This document shows, one piece after another, positions 1-40,789 of a stretch of 64,000 bases of DNA. This DNA is from Eulemur rufifrons. Taxonomy: Eukaryota; Chordata; Mammalia; Primates; Lemuridae. The notes below the pieces were generated by a model. It was not told the DNA's origin, made no database searches, and worked only from the letters and a program-made list of their open reading frames with translations. The stretch is from contig NC_091000.1 of the NCBI RefSeq assembly GCF_041146395.1, forward strand, positions 13,964,501-14,028,500, read 5' to 3'. A program made the position numbers and the translations under genes. Within the stretch, counting starts at the first letter, position 1; each line of letters opens with the position of its first letter.

Positions 1-926
1 GGCGTGGCATCCCAAAGAAAAAGAAGGGAGATGCCAGGAGTGAGGCCAAGTGGCTTGCTGATTTTAAGGGGACAAAGAACAAAATGGCGACGGCTGTCAG
101 TTGATAACAAAAGCGGCAGCAGACAGATAACAAAAACTGCACGGATGTCAAAGTCCAAGACTTGGTTTCCTGCCCTTCCTGGGAGAAGGGATTATCACAG
201 GAGATATGGCTGAGGCTGCAGCTCCTTCTCCTGCTGTTTTCTCAGGAACTCTGTAAAAGCAGATTCTCAAAAAAACAATTTTGAAAGAGAGAGACTTACA
301 TCTCTTTTCCGTCCGTCCATTGGGCTCCTTCCAGAAGTTGTGCAAAACAGAACTCCTGCAGGGTGCCTGTGAGCGAGAGAGCTCACAGGACTGATCTTTA
401 ACCGTTCCTGGGGAAACTGTGGGAGTGGGCATTCTCGGGTTATTTTCGCAAGGCGGCCCCCTTTGCCAGGCAGAAGACTCACAACCATACAGGGCGAAGG
501 GACTAATCAACTGCTGTTTCTTTTCTCCAACACAATATGTAATTAAGAGTGATCTATAATTAGTCCATTATACGATGACTGCATTCTCTCTGCCATGTAA
601 ACTTTTTCTCATTAGCTCATTCGAATCTCTAAAGTACTATTCAGGAGACTATGATTCTATTCCCATGTTGGAAAGACTGCGAAAAATAGCCCTTAAAAAT
701 TATGAATTTGTTTGACATTAAATTTGTTTTTTAAAGTTTCACCAAATAATACCCTAAATACTAACAGGAGGCTTTCCTGTATTTTCACAAGAGCCTACAT
801 TGTTGTTAAAATGGAAAGGTTTAGAAAAAATAAGTTAAAGAAGTGGCATATTTTCATAGGAAAGTATGTTAGTAGGCCGTGTTGAAATCCAAACCAAAGC
901 ATGTGACTGTCCTTTAAATCATACAG
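1..926. other. CYP4V2 intron, left edge of window
   Basis: Noncoding on both strands apart from chance open frames. The first 500 bases are G/C-richer than the rest and contain two similar stretches around ataacaaaa, which hint at an old LTR or other repeat, but I could not name a family. Confidence 0.4.
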
Positions 927-8232
<7,306 letters not shown>

Positions 8233-8603
8233 CTATGTTATTGGATTGTGCCTTTATCATGAAAAAGATCTTTCCTTAAGAGATACTTGGCATTTACAAT
8301 GTATAGATCATGAGCTCAATATTCTTAAATCCCTGGGCTTAATTTTTTCTTGTGTCCACTGATCTTAGGGTCAAATCTACCAGACAGAGAGTTTTTATAT
8401 TTTCATCACCATCATGGACGTTACACCTGCTCTGGGTCCCAAAAATAGGTAGAATTAACTGAGTTAGTACCCAAATCAACATATAACAAGTCTCGCAACA
8501 GAGGGAGCTACAGGCCAATTCAACTTCAATTTATAGACCCAAAGGATATAATCTGATTGAAGTTCCAGAATTTTTTGAAGGCATTCTTCTTGACTCAGGA
8601 ATG

Positions 8604-8654
8604 TATATATATATATATATATATATATACATACACACACATACATATATATAT
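8604..8654. repeat. (TA)n/(CA)n microsatellite
   Basis: Alternating TA of about 25 bases, a short CA-rich middle, then TA again. It lies 370 bases after the CYP4V2 stop, probably inside its 3' UTR. Confidence 0.9.
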
Positions 8655-8656
8655 AA

Positions 8657-11600
8657 TCTCATGTAATTTGAAAAGCGTGAGTAATTAAATACTTTGAATT
8701 AAGGGTGTTAAGTTTTTTAGATTGTATCAGTGGCATCCGTCATGAGAAGAATGTTATAGTACTTTTCAGATTTTATCACCCAGAGCAGAACATTCACAAG
8801 TTAACTCATAGGTTCTGTTACACTTTCCCTCTCGACTGTTTGCTTATAGCTTTCATTTCATTCTTTGTAGAATCACAATTATTTTCATAAATCGCATATT
8901 ATTGGAAGAGATTCCCCCAATCTCTCAAGCACCTTATAGAGTTTGATCATTGGCTTTGGGGCTACAGGGACCGTTGGACTTACCTAATTATGCTCCATAA
9001 GGGAATGGAACCAATAAGAAGATATGTTTCTGCCCGAAGTCATTTTATTAGTTGGTGACAGGGCTGAAAATAGATAGATATCTATACTCTAAATCTCTCC
9101 ACTCTCATTCTGATATACTTTCTACCACAATATGCTATTGCTTTGTGGAACTCAGGTCTATGACTAGGTGTGTCATTAGAACACAGGTCTTCTGCCTCTG
9201 ATTTGGACACATTTCTTCTGGAATAGTTCCATTGTTAAAGGAAAAAAGAAGCCATTCATCTGTATTCAGTAACCCAGTGATATCTCACTTTTGGGTGAGA
9301 CCTTTAGTTAATTCAATCCTCCAGAACTTACTTCTTATATCAAGCTAATAACTGACACACATTCGTTGAATTTTAATTCCATAGACAATACCTTTGCTCC
9401 CTTAGTGATGTTTAGAAACTTCTTTTAATAATTTAAACAAGATTTTTTTTTTTCAATTTTCCCATGGTAATAGCAGATAGAAGCAACAAGTCAAGAGGGT
9501 AGAATATGTATTCTTCTATGGATATCAAAGGAAAAGTTTACAAAACCAAAGCCATTTGTCAAACCATACAGCCTGGGCCATTTAGGGTGGGACCAGCAAT
9601 TGTACCTACTTAACCATCCCAAAGAGCCCCAGTGCATAAAACCCAGTCCCTAAGCTGATGAGAAAAAGTCAAGGAAGGAGGGTTATACAGTGGGAAAAGA
9701 TTCCCATCAAATGGTTAATCTTGTTATCTAGAAAATGGATATATGTAGATCTCTTTCTCAGGTGATTTTACATAATTGAAATTGCATTCATGGAATCTGG
9801 TATTATTTCTTAATTTTTTGCACTTATATTTAACACTTGACTTTTTTATTTTTTGTGACCCTATATGAGACATGAAATTAAATTTAAAGTAAAACATTGC
9901 TTAATGTTACCTTTTGGCCTAAGATCTTCATTTGGTCCCAGAATAATTTGTTAGTCATATTTTAATTGGTAATTCATTTAAATCGTGTCAGAGTAGGAAT
10001 TGAAAAATTATTTTGTCATGTTCTACAGTATTGAAATGCAGATGCTGATTTTTCAAAATAAGAATATGATCAAATATCTGTGTCCCCATTATTTGTCTTG
10101 CTCCTGCTTAAAAGAGGTATCTCAAGAAAAACAAATTACATTTTAAATGTGGGTGCTACATTTTATTCTCAGAATTTATGTCAGTCTGAAACATAGATAA
10201 CTTTTAAAAATACATCAGTGGGTGGCTGATTCATAATGGGCAATAATAGCACTTTTGAATTGATGTCATCAGTGACACACAGATTTTTTAACAAAAGTGT
10301 TCCTGAGCCATTGACATAGACTGATCGTGAATGTCCCTGACTCTGAAGAATACATTAGAGGAGAAGTAGAATCACCAGAGCATTTTACTCAGCTGATAGC
10401 AGAAAGCGAAATCTCTTAGGGCTACCCGGGAATCAGCAAAACCCACAAGCATCACTGGGTCCCACAGATTGAAAGTCTAGAAACCGCTCCAGGTGATAGA
10501 CTGTTGAGCTGGTGCTCTATTTACTCTCACGGACAACTGAAGAATGTCGATTTCTGGACCAACTGTCCTCTCTCACAATTAAGAAACATAGGTCTTCTCT
10601 TTGTGCTGGTCACAAAAAGATCGACTTTTATCCTGGAATGTACCTAGAAGATCAAAATTTCTTTCTAGCATCTAATGAGATGCGTGATAGAAACATTGAA
10701 AATTTTTTAGTCTGCCTAGAAACCCCCTTATACTAGGAACATCACCCTTTTTATTTTTGTAATTATCCTATGATAAATTCCCCCATTTTCTTCTGTTCTC
10801 ATTCTTTTGCTTCTCCATCACATACATACTGTACAGATGTGGTTCTAATTGGAGCTGCCATGTTCTTAGGTGATCGCACAAATGGGGTCAAATCAGAGTT
10901 CACCCCTTGGGTTTTCCCAGCTGGAAATGAAGAGACATGGTTAATCTCCTTTGGTGGAAACATCAGGTTGTGAGGCTCGAGCTCAATCAGCAGATGAACC
11001 TCTGCAGCAGCTGCTAGGAGGGGAAACAAGGGGGATGAACAGAGAAGCAGCAGAGAAGAAACAGAGTCCTGGAGGGGTCTGAGCCCCCTGTTCCAGATGG
11101 GGCTGAGGCTCAGCTGCACGTCTGCCCTGCCCACTGTTTCGTTGGCCACCTTACTTTGGAACCCAAGAGCCAGTATATAGCCATTTTGCCTGAGTTGATT
11201 GTCTTTCAGTTTATAACCAAAAACGACTTGGTGTTTCTCAGGTCAGCTTCAGGATAAAGAAAGAGCCCTCATTCTTTGGACATGATCTATTTTCTTTGTG
11301 CTGGTCAATAACTCTCCCCAAGACTGGATTATCAGCACGTATGTCTACTAGCCATTTAAATGCAATAGCATTTGAGAAAATGCTATTTTCTGTTCTAGAT
11401 AGAAGGAAAATTAAAGTTACAGGGCTTCATTTTAGAATACAGCCAGATTTAGCCTAACACCTCAGTCTAGTTTCTTGTCCTCACCTTGATGACTCCCCCC
11501 ACTAATTATCATTTTTCTCCTTTTCTAATTAAACCAGATTCATCAGGTTTTCCTTCTGGCTTGCTGTATTCCAAATTTTAGGGACAGATCTCCCATCTGT

Positions 11601-12690
11601 AATTACTAACAATGGCATGGTTGCATTTCATCCTCAATTTCTTGTCCAGAAATTCACCAAATAGCTATTTCTTTGGGCCAAATTCAATTTCTGAATTAAT
11701 TCCAGCCTTTAGCTATTTATCCTGTTCTTTCAATCCTAGGAGATACATTTTTGGCACTTTCTTTCTTCTTCTCATCATTATCTCTCTTTTTCACCCATCA
11801 CTTTCTTTTTGTTGAGGTCTACATTATTGATCCCTGTCTTTCCTGATACTGGTCAACTTATGTTTCATAGAAATAAAGGTTATACTAAAATAAAACTCAG
11901 ATTCCTATATGAAAATATTGTGATAACTTATTTTCTTCAATAAGGGACATATAGACAGTACAGAGCTTATCAGGAAGAAAAGTAATCACAATCTTTAGAC
12001 ATGATTGTCTTATCTCTAGAATGTTTTAAGTTTACTTTCAAATTCCATATATAGTTTTAAAATATATGTTTTAGCCCAATGGTAAAGAATATTAGACACA
12101 GGAGTCTTTCCCACAGGAATGGGAAAGAGGTTAACTTTTTTTTTTTTTTTTGCTACTTACAAGCTTTACCTCCTTTCTGGCTCAAGTCAATCCCAGTTTT
12201 AAGTTTTATGCTTATGGAAATATAGTAAGTTAAGACATTTAAACCACTCAGGCACAATTAAGTTTTTCATACGGCCACATCTTCCCAGGAGTGGGATTGT
12301 ACTTCAGTCTTTCAAGCTTTCTTTGCCTTACTTAATTATGACTGCTATCAATAATGCTCGATGTTGCAACAAATATTGGTTTGCCACTAGCAAAAGCAAT
12401 GTTGTTTTTGAAAGCCAAGGACTGTAGTGTCTCATTTTGATGCAATTGGATAGACCCTCAAGAGAACATCTGCTCCCACCATAAAACATTTCAGCAGAAC
12501 TAGGACCCATCAGGATTAGTCCAACAATCATTTTCAGTGTCATCTAAGACTAGCAGCTTGTAACAGCTTACAAGTGGGATTGTGATATTACTGTGTGAAT
12601 GGGATGGTCCACAACTGGGATACAAGGACATTCCAGTCCTCAATCTGTTTTTCTTTTTAAAGAACATTTAATTCCTTATTCATTTACTTA
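8657..12690. other. CYP4V2 3' UTR and intergenic DNA, no gene recognised
   Basis: AT-rich sequence with only short chance open frames. I could not place the CYP4V2 transcript end beyond the weak polyadenylation candidate at 11872. A poly(T) run of 18 bases sits near 12136. No repeat family was clear to me here. Confidence 0.5.
11872..11877 (+). terminator. CYP4V2: Candidate CYP4V2 polyadenylation signal (AATAAA)
   Basis: First canonical AATAAA I found after the CYP4V2 stop, about 3.6 kb downstream; another A-rich AATAAA lies close behind it. A variant ATTAAA occurs earlier (near 8684), so the true end may be nearer. Confidence 0.25.
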
Positions 12691-12699
12691 TTTATTCAT

Positions 12700-13679
12700 C
12701 ATTTTACTCTTCCATTAAATACATGTCTGCCAAGTACTAGAGACATTCAGGGGTCTGGGGAAAGTCAGTTTATCCAGAGATTCTGGGCAAGCTGTCTGGT
12801 GGGGTACATGGGCAGGCTTGTTGGTAGAGTTCTCAGGCAGGCAGGTCCAGAAGCTAGGTTTGGAGGGGTGCCTGGATCTTATGTGTGGGTGTGCCTGGAT
12901 CCTTGGGGGTTGACCTGGTGCTGGGATAGGCCTTGAGCTTGAGTCTGTAGGGGCCAGACTGATAGAGGGGTCACCTGTCACCTAAGTCTATGGGGATACA
13001 CCTGTTCTTGAGTCCATGGAGGCTGTCCTGGCACCTGGGTCCACAAAGGCCAGCTGGATCTACAGGGGCCGGCCTGGTGTCTGGGCCCATGGGTACCAAC
13101 CTAAAGCTTAGGGCTGCTAGAGCTGGTCTGGAGACTGGAGTCATGGAGGCCGGGCTATAGCTGGGGCAGGCCTGGAGTCTAGGTCTTTGGAGACCATCTT
13201 GGGGCCTGGAGTCCCAGGGGCTTGCCCAGTCTGGGGCAAGCCTGGGCCTGGGGCCACAGAGGCCGATCTGGCACTGTGGTGGGCTTGGAGGCTAGGTCTG
13301 TGGGTGTCAGCATGGTACTTGGGGCTGCAGGTGCTGGGCTGGTGCTGGGATTTAGTGGGATGGGTTTAGTCCTTGAGATGTGTGGGAAAGTTGAGTGTTC
13401 ACTTCACTCTCTTTCCCCTATGCAGAGGGTATCTGTCTCCATGTTGTACTGCCCAGGCTTGGGGATGGGTGACACTAGTAAGGTGAAACTGTCCTTTCTA
13501 TACTCTTCAATGCATCTTTTCTTATTTCTGTACTGGAACCAGGTGTTGTAACCTCTCACTTGGATTCCTTAGCTCTTGTGAAGTCATTTTTGTGCATGGA
13601 GAGTTGTTCAAACTGATGTTTCCACAAGGGGATGAGTGCTAGAAACTCCTATTCTGCTGTCTTGCTGACATCACTCCCT
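12700..13679 (-). mobile_element. Isolated L1 5' UTR, minus strand
   Basis: A GC-rich block of degenerate repeated phrases (ctgg, ggtct, ggcc) followed at the right by the reverse complement of a typical mammalian L1 5' start: the sense strand would begin near 13679 with a G/A-rich start and then gcagaataggag. The repeated block resembles the internal tandem repeats of some L1 5' UTRs. No ORF1 follows on its downstream side (left of 12700), so this is a 5' fragment only. The family name is uncertain; a local minisatellite next to an L1 5' end is the alternative. Confidence 0.6.
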
Positions 13680-14522
13680 GAAATAGTTAATATGTTTAAT
13701 AGCTGAACACAGACATAGGGGTTCATGGAATATGTTGACAGGACAAAAAGTTGAAACTGTTGGCAGAAGCCCAAAGTCAATATTAGAGCCAAGCAAATAC
13801 TGCCTGCAGTGCCACATTAGAACAGCTTGAAGACCGTTCATTTTTAAGTGGCAAGAGACTTCCTCATCTCCAGAACCACAAAAGCAATTGTGCCTTCAGG
13901 TAGCAAATTTCTATCTTGATTGCTTCCAAATAAAGTGGGGCTTTTGAACTACAATTTTTACTTTATGAAGAAACTCTTAGTTTATGTTCTAATTTCCTGA
14001 TTATTTAGAGAGTCTAGAAGGAACTAATGTTATTATATGTGGAAATATTTAAATGTAAGATATTTCAAAATCAAAGCTAATATTCGACTGTTGTAAAATT
14101 TTAAAAATGGGTTTTAGTGTTTTCAAAGTTTTTTTTTACTTCGGAATTTTGGGTTAGTACTATTGCCGTTATTTACAATAATTTTTGTTTTGCTCAGATC
14201 AAGCGGTTTTATAACACTTTAATTTCTCTCTACCAATTCTTTTTCCAGAATGACTAGCAACAGAGGTGGCAAATCAGCAATAAACACAATAGTAGCCTAG
14301 AGGTCTCAATTCGTATCTTGGGAAGCATTATAAATTTTTCCAGTCCTTAGACATAAAATGTACAGAAACCCTTGTTCTCTATCCTTGGAATTGTGTGCTT
14401 TGATTTGCAATTCAGACATTCACAGGAAAATATATATCACCTTAAATTAAGGTTCATGTTAAATATACTTTAAATTGATCTAAAATCAGCAGAGTTATGT
14501 ATGTGTTGTTTTCTTTTCTAGG

Positions 14523-34768
<20,246 letters not shown>

Positions 34769-36760
34769 AGAGGTTATTCTGTGAGGAGGAGCCCGGGTTG
34801 TGGCAGTATTTCACAACCTTGTGGGTTCAAGTCAGATGCTGAGCCTTGGAGTCCTCATCTGCAACACGTGGAGTGTGGTGTCTACCTCGCATCCTGTCAT
34901 AAGGATAAAACAGACGGCGCACACAAGGCTGCTGAGGACATGTCTTGCCAGGCATGCATTCAGCACCTGTAACTGGGGCTAAGCACGGGACATCCCAGCC
35001 GAAGATCTCCACGACTGTTGTGAAATAAAATGGCAAAAGAGCATAATTCTTAGCAAGTGTTTCCTTCAGGCTGTGCCACAGAACTGACAGTAAGTGACTG
35101 CAGATTCTAGCACAGTGCCTGGGATCCATCATTCTACTCTCACTGCTTCCTCTGGAACCCAGCATATCTCAGAGGTGTCACTTCTTCCCTGTGTCTCACC
35201 TGCTTGGTCACTGAAACCTACTAGCACCTGCTTCACTTAGGGCGAAGAGCTAGCAAGCTTGGGTTTTGTTCTGCCTGATAATGCTCACTATCACAAGGCA
35301 GAGATAGGTTATCTGAACCTGGGAGAATAGGGCACCTTTTCTTTCGGCCTCCTACTTTTGCTACCCAGGCTCGGCCATGAGGTTCCAGGCTGGGCGTGCC
35401 GAGGAGGCACAGGCTTCAGGGTGGGCAAAGAATCTGCTTTGCAAAGGGCACTAACCCTGGGGGTTCAGTGGATATCGGTTGGTATAATATTAATTCAAGA
35501 AGCATTGTTAGGTATAAAGTATTTCATAAGATTCAGGCTTATAAATTCATGGGGGTAGTAAGTAGCTTTGGAATGGATGATGGGAATCCTTTTGCAATGC
35601 AACTTCCCAACTTGCCGGTGATTATCACACTGGTCATTTGATCTGGTTCAGTTTCGCTAACATTTACACAGAATTAGCCATTTACATAATATTGTGCAAT
35701 TTAAGTAGAAAAAGAGAAAAGTGACGTTTTCTGAAAGACATTGAGTTTCTCCTTCCACACTCACAGACACACCAAGTGGTAGGAAGGGCTTAAAGCCAGA
35801 GGGGCCTGCAGGAAAACCGTGAGGTCTGGGTTATGCACTAACTGGACAGTAAGAACTAAGGAGTTAAGAATTTACTTCGGAACTCAATGGCTTTTGTAAA
35901 ATCTGGTTAGATTCCATGAAATGATTTAAAAAAACACACAATTTCAGCTTTTACTTTTGCATGAAATAAAGAGATTGGTCTTTGTTCTGTGTGGATGTTG
36001 TTTTATGTTTAAAAGGGAAAATAATGGATTGCAATGAAAATCCTTTATCGTAGGTTTTCGGTATTGATCATGCTAAAGGGTGTTTGAGCAGGACTTTGGA
36101 ATGCTTGCAGGGTAAACCTTTGGCCTCTGTTGGTCAGGGAATAACCTAGTTTGGGCAAAACAGAGAGGAGAGTGTTGAAATGTGGAACTTTCCTGAGGCA
36201 TCAATTATCGTTTTAAAGTTGCCGATCGGAGAGCAGCAGGACTGGCGTGGTCTCTTGATTCCTCACTCTCTGCTCATGAACAGGGGTGAACAGAGGAGCC
36301 CCCAAACAGAGCCTCGTGGGACTAGGAAGTGTGGAATAGGCTAAGAAAGTGAGAAATCAGAATTACTTCACCCTCAGGGTGGAGAGAGAGGGCAGGGGAC
36401 AGCATCTTTGGCAGTTCCATCCAAGACAGGCTGGTGGCAGTGCCAACCCCGGAAACTAGCACTGCTCCTGCCCTGAGACAGCAGCAGGCGCGTGGATGCA
36501 TGACACACGTACACACCATCTGCATCTGAGGCTCCAACCTCTGTCTCCTTCCTCACCAAGGGGTGGGAAACCTCTAATATAAACTTAAAACTTTTTCCTT
36601 CAGTTATTGTTTATGTAGTGAAAGAGAAGCTTAAAAATAATTTAAGAAATTATTGTTTATGTCTATCTGCTTCTAAACTGTGAGCAACTTATTTAGGAGG
36701 CAGTCTCATTCTATTGCATATAAATGGGCATTCCGTAAGTGTCTAATAAGTGGATACATC
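34769..36760. other. KLKB1 3' UTR and unique intergenic DNA
   Basis: The first 280 bases are probably KLKB1 3' UTR. Beyond that I see only short chance open frames and no clear repeat. Confidence 0.5.
35024..35029 (+). terminator. KLKB1: KLKB1 polyadenylation signal (AATAAA)
   Basis: Canonical AATAAA 256 bases after the KLKB1 stop codon, the first one downstream. This implies a short 3' UTR of about 280 bases. The cleavage site is inferred, not seen. Confidence 0.65.
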
Positions 36761-36764
36761 TTTA

Positions 36765-36895
36765 TTACAAAGATAAGGCAATGGAGGCTTGAAGAGGTAA
36801 AAAGATTAGCTCAAGGTCACTGGCAAGGACAAAGCTAAGCTTGGCATTCCTATCCCAGACAACATCCTCCAGGCTATAACCTGTTGCCTCCCACT
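36765..36895 (-). repeat. MIR SINE, minus strand
   Basis: Antisense MIR text: aaagataaggcaatggaggc, gctcaaggtcactggcaagg and the run to ttggcattcctatcccagac. Intergenic between KLKB1 and F11. Confidence 0.65.
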
Positions 36896-36961
36896 CTGAG
36901 AAGGATAAAAGAGGACAGGAGCATTTTGTAACCATCACTTGTTATTTCATTCGCATCCAAC

Positions 36962-37195
36962 ACAGTGGTTCTCCTCGAAGAGGAGCGATTTTGCCCTTCC
37001 TTCCCAGCCGGGGGACATTTGGCAATGTCTAGAGACATTTTCGGTGGTCACAGCTGGGGGAGGGCGTGCTGCTGGCTGGAGAGAGTGGAGCCCCAGGATG
37101 CTGCTAAACATCCTACAAGGCACAGGACAGCCCTTCACAGCAGGCTTATCCTGCCCCCAAATCTGTAATGCCAGAGTTGAGAGACCCTGATTGAA
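36962..37195 (+). repeat. MER20 (hAT-Charlie) DNA transposon
   Basis: Second MER20 in the window: acagtggttctcctcgaaga, gggggacatttggcaatgtc, gctgctaaacatcctacaag, gcacaggacagccctt, ending gttgagagaccctg. Near full length. Between KLKB1 and F11. Confidence 0.88.
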
Positions 37196-37284
37196 GGTGG
37201 ACTTTTAAACCTTGTAGTGTAAAAGCAACATTTCAGGGACAGTGAGGAAGAGGTTGTAGCACAAGGAAAGCTGTGCCCTTTTTC

Positions 37285-37745
37285 CTTATGTTTAAATTTT
37301 TTGATACATTATATTGTACATACTTATGGGGTACGTGTGAAGTGTTTTTACAGGCATAGAATGTTTAATGATCAAGTCAGGATATTTAGAGCATCCACCA
37401 TTTATCATTTCTATGTGTTGGGTACATTTCAAATCTTCTCTTTTAGCTATTTTGAAAAATATAATGCACTGTTGCTACCTATGGTCTCCCTACTCCTCTG
37501 TCAAACATTAGAATGTGTTCCTTCTCTCTAACTGTGTGTTTGTACCCATCAACCAGCCTCTCTTCATTCTCTTTCCCCCTCCACTCCCAGCCTCTGGTGA
37601 CCACCATTTTACTCTCTATGTTCATGAAATCCACTTTTTCTGCTCCCACATATGATTGAGAACACACGATAACATAATGACCTCTAGTTCCATTCATGGT
37701 GCTGCAAATGACATGATTTCATATATTTTTTTCGTTGTGTCCTTT
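37285..37745 (-). repeat. L1 3' UTR fragment (L1MA/L1PB type), minus strand
   Basis: Landmarks in antisense order: acttatggggtacgtgtgaa, cagcctctggtgaccaccat, tctatgttcatgaaatccac, cacatatgattgagaacaca, gacctctagttccattcatg. Older than the two minus-strand L1s at 24 and 49 kb. Confidence 0.8.
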
Positions 37746-39389
37746 TTCAAAGGGGGTTTTGACAAAAGGGAGAAGGAGCTCCAAGAGAAAGTCCATTATG
37801 GCCATGACTGAGAGGGGGTCTCAGCCAGGGCTGCCTTTGTGGTCTTCCCTGTCCCAAACTGACAGCTGTAGGTCACAATATGCCCAATACATCTCTCACC
37901 TATGGCCCTAACTTCCGACTTGCACTTGGGTCTCTGTAGACTAAATTCCAGATTCTTCCTGAGATTTTGTCTAGTAATTCCTGATATTCATCAGGCTTCA
38001 AATGTTCAAAAACATTTCATTTCACTGGAAAAGAAACAACTTTAAGATAAAAGTCATCGATATCAGCATTTTAACTTGCAGTGCGTTAGTTGAAAAGAAT
38101 TTTTAGAATACCTTTGGTCAATTTGAAAGAAATATCTGTTTAATCTCAAAGAGTTACTACATAGTTAAAACTCTTGTTCTACTTTTATTTAAATAGACAA
38201 AAATATTTTAGAATCCTGATACTATTTCCAAGGCTTAAAAGATTTCACTAACTTGCTAAATCAAATTTCGGAAGATATTATTTGGCTGCCCAGTGAAGCA
38301 TTTCTCTAATTTAGAGTCTTTTTTTCTCTCTCAACAGGGTTGGAGAGTTATCAGTTTTCTTTTTATTGGGGCTTAAGAATAGAGATGAGGTTTCATGGAG
38401 TGAACAATTCAGGAATGTAAGGACCGTATGTAACCTCACATAACCATTTTCTATGACAACCTTTCTTGGCATGAATTTGCCATTCTACGTTTGAGCCTCT
38501 TAAAAGGCATGCATGGTAAATATATGCTTTCTGGGTAACTAGAATGTATTTAACTTTAACTGCAAAACTCAAGAAAGCACTAAGGACTCTTTACACCAAG
38601 ATAGGTCACGGTGCACTGGCAGTAGATCAAATAACAATACGTGAGTGACCGCCTTCCAGACAGAACATCACAATAGCTCCTCGGCACTCTACACAAAGAC
38701 CTCTTCTCAGTGCAAACCCCCCTTAACGTTCTGCCCAAAAGAACAAAATGCTGACTCCTTCTCAAAAATTCCCAAATCAGTTTACATGGAGCTAAGTTCA
38801 AATTTACCTTGACTTTGCTAACGAATCCCTCATTCTCTTCTTCAGGAAGTTCTCTCTTTTGCCCCCATATTTCCCTTTCTGTAGGAGTTTTTGAAAGGGC
38901 TGTCCAGTGTTCCTCATCTTGGGTCATCTTTCCACTTAGACACGTGGCCACCAGGAACTAGATATCCTACAGCTTCAGCAACTATTTAGATAAAGTCCAT
39001 GGCAACATTATTGTGATAGATAGAAAATGAGATTGTCTCTCAGTGTTCCCAAATATTGAAATGCTCAAAGTAAAATGGTGACATTTTTTAGGTTCCAAAG
39101 ATCACATTTGCATGAGCACAATCTCTGAACAAAGTACAGTGTTTCCCTTGGTACACATATCTCTAACAGGGACGAACTTGGCATTTACTTCTCCTCTGAT
39201 CTTCAGAGTATTTTTTAAAATTGTGATTCCTTTCATAAACACAAGATCTTATTTTGCTTTTCTAGGGAAAATTGGGAGCCTTCTCTGAACCATAAAATTA
39301 TCTTTCTCTAAAATGTATTTAAATCAGACCTACTCAAAACCTTTTTGTTCTTGCTGTTAGGTTTTCAGAGGACCACACAGAAATCCTTA

Positions 39390-39530
39390 GGGCTAGTTAG
39401 TGCCTAATGTCACTAATACAAATGAGGATCCCGAAGCCCGGAGAGATAAATCAACCTGGCCAAGGATCTGCAGGTAGCTGGCTTACAGGGCACAGACTGG
39501 TTTCTGCTCAAGATGCATGACTAATAAGCT
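39390..39530 (-). repeat. MIR SINE fragment, minus strand
   Basis: Antisense MIR-like text: aatgaggatcccgaagcccg, gagataaatcaacctggcca, ggatctgcaggtagctggct. Diverged. Confidence 0.55.
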
Positions 39531-40714
39531 AATTAATAGGTCTGGGTAACAGAGGACCTGGATTATCAGACCTTCCACAGTGCTTTCAGTCCTTCTTCAA
39601 GGCTAGTGGGAAGGTTCTTAACAGAAAATTAATTATGTGAAACCCAAAAAAATATTTCACAATCTTTCCTCTCTATAAATTACAACAGGTCCTACCACTA
39701 GAAGCCTCTCTTCAAGACAAAGATTATTATCCTTCTGGAAATCGACATTGATTTTTATTGTTTGTCATGTGACAGCTAGACATATCACTTTATAGCTCTC
39801 CATTTGTGGCTTTGTGTCCCAAGTTCTAAATTAAATTAAATTAAATCAAATCTCCATATTATTCTGTTTCAAAAAAGTTTTAGACTTTCAGTGTTCACAA
39901 GTGGAATAAAAAGGGGTTGGTTCCTTAGAAGCAATCACATCTGCGTAGGCCTCTGAGGAGGTAACGTTGTACAAAGGGAAACTGACTCCACAGGAGCAGC
40001 GCTCTTGTGGTCGGTCTGCACTTTGCTTCCTGCTCATTCCTCAGCCCCTGGATCTGAAGTCTGCTCCCTCCCCTGTACCGCAACTCAGCGAGTCCATGTG
40101 ACTCTCTGTGTTTTCCTTTTAGACCCTGGGATTCAAGTTAGGCTAGAATTAATGGTTAACAGCTGATGTTTGAGCTTGTGGTTGAGTGCAGCCTTGGTGA
40201 GCAGGCATATTGCCCGACTGCTGAGGCACACAGGCAAATTCAAGTTCTCCAGATGTCTCTGTGTGCATCACTTGTTTGAATACGCAATAAAAGAAAAAAA
40301 AATAATAAATTAGATGTATTGAAAAAGCAAGCAACTTTCAGTATACACTTCTGATATGCAGAGATTTTAAGGACTTTCACAGATACGTTGTACAAAGAGA
40401 CAATGTTACACAACATTGGAAACCAGTAAAAGTAAATATTAAAGGTAAGTGAACATTACCTACATAAGCTCATTTAGAGGAAGATGAAAACCATTTTGGA
40501 AGATGAAAACATCCTTATTAAGAATCACAGCAAACAAGCAAACAAAGTATTTTCAGGTATGGTTTCAAAAAATATTAATATTTAACATTTCTCTGAAATG
40601 CCTTGAAATGTCTTTTTCTACCATGGTGATTTAAAGAAAAAACTTTACAATAGAGAATGATTGATTTTTAAATGGTCTGATTGAATAGAGATGTTTAGTT
40701 AATATCGTTACTAA

Positions 40715-40789
40715 GAGGAGATGTAGAATGAAAGTTTGGGAGGAGATATAGAAAGAAAATTTGAGAGGAGATGTAGAAAGAAAGAAGAG
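40715..40789. repeat. Three tandem copies of a 25-bp repeat
   Basis: Units start at 40715, 40740 and 40765, each opening gaggagat and continuing tagaa; the period is exactly 25 bases with a few substitutions between copies. It lies 620 bases before F11 exon 2. Confidence 0.85.

Noticed and set aside
148..510. 120-codon minus-strand open frame at the left edge
   Set aside because: No recognisable domain and no splice context; lies in a CYP4V2 intron. Probably chance in a GC-richer patch.
12715..13551. Overlapping frames rich in Gly, Leu, Trp and Pro
   Set aside because: They come from the degenerate repeated block of the L1 5' UTR fragment, not from a gene.
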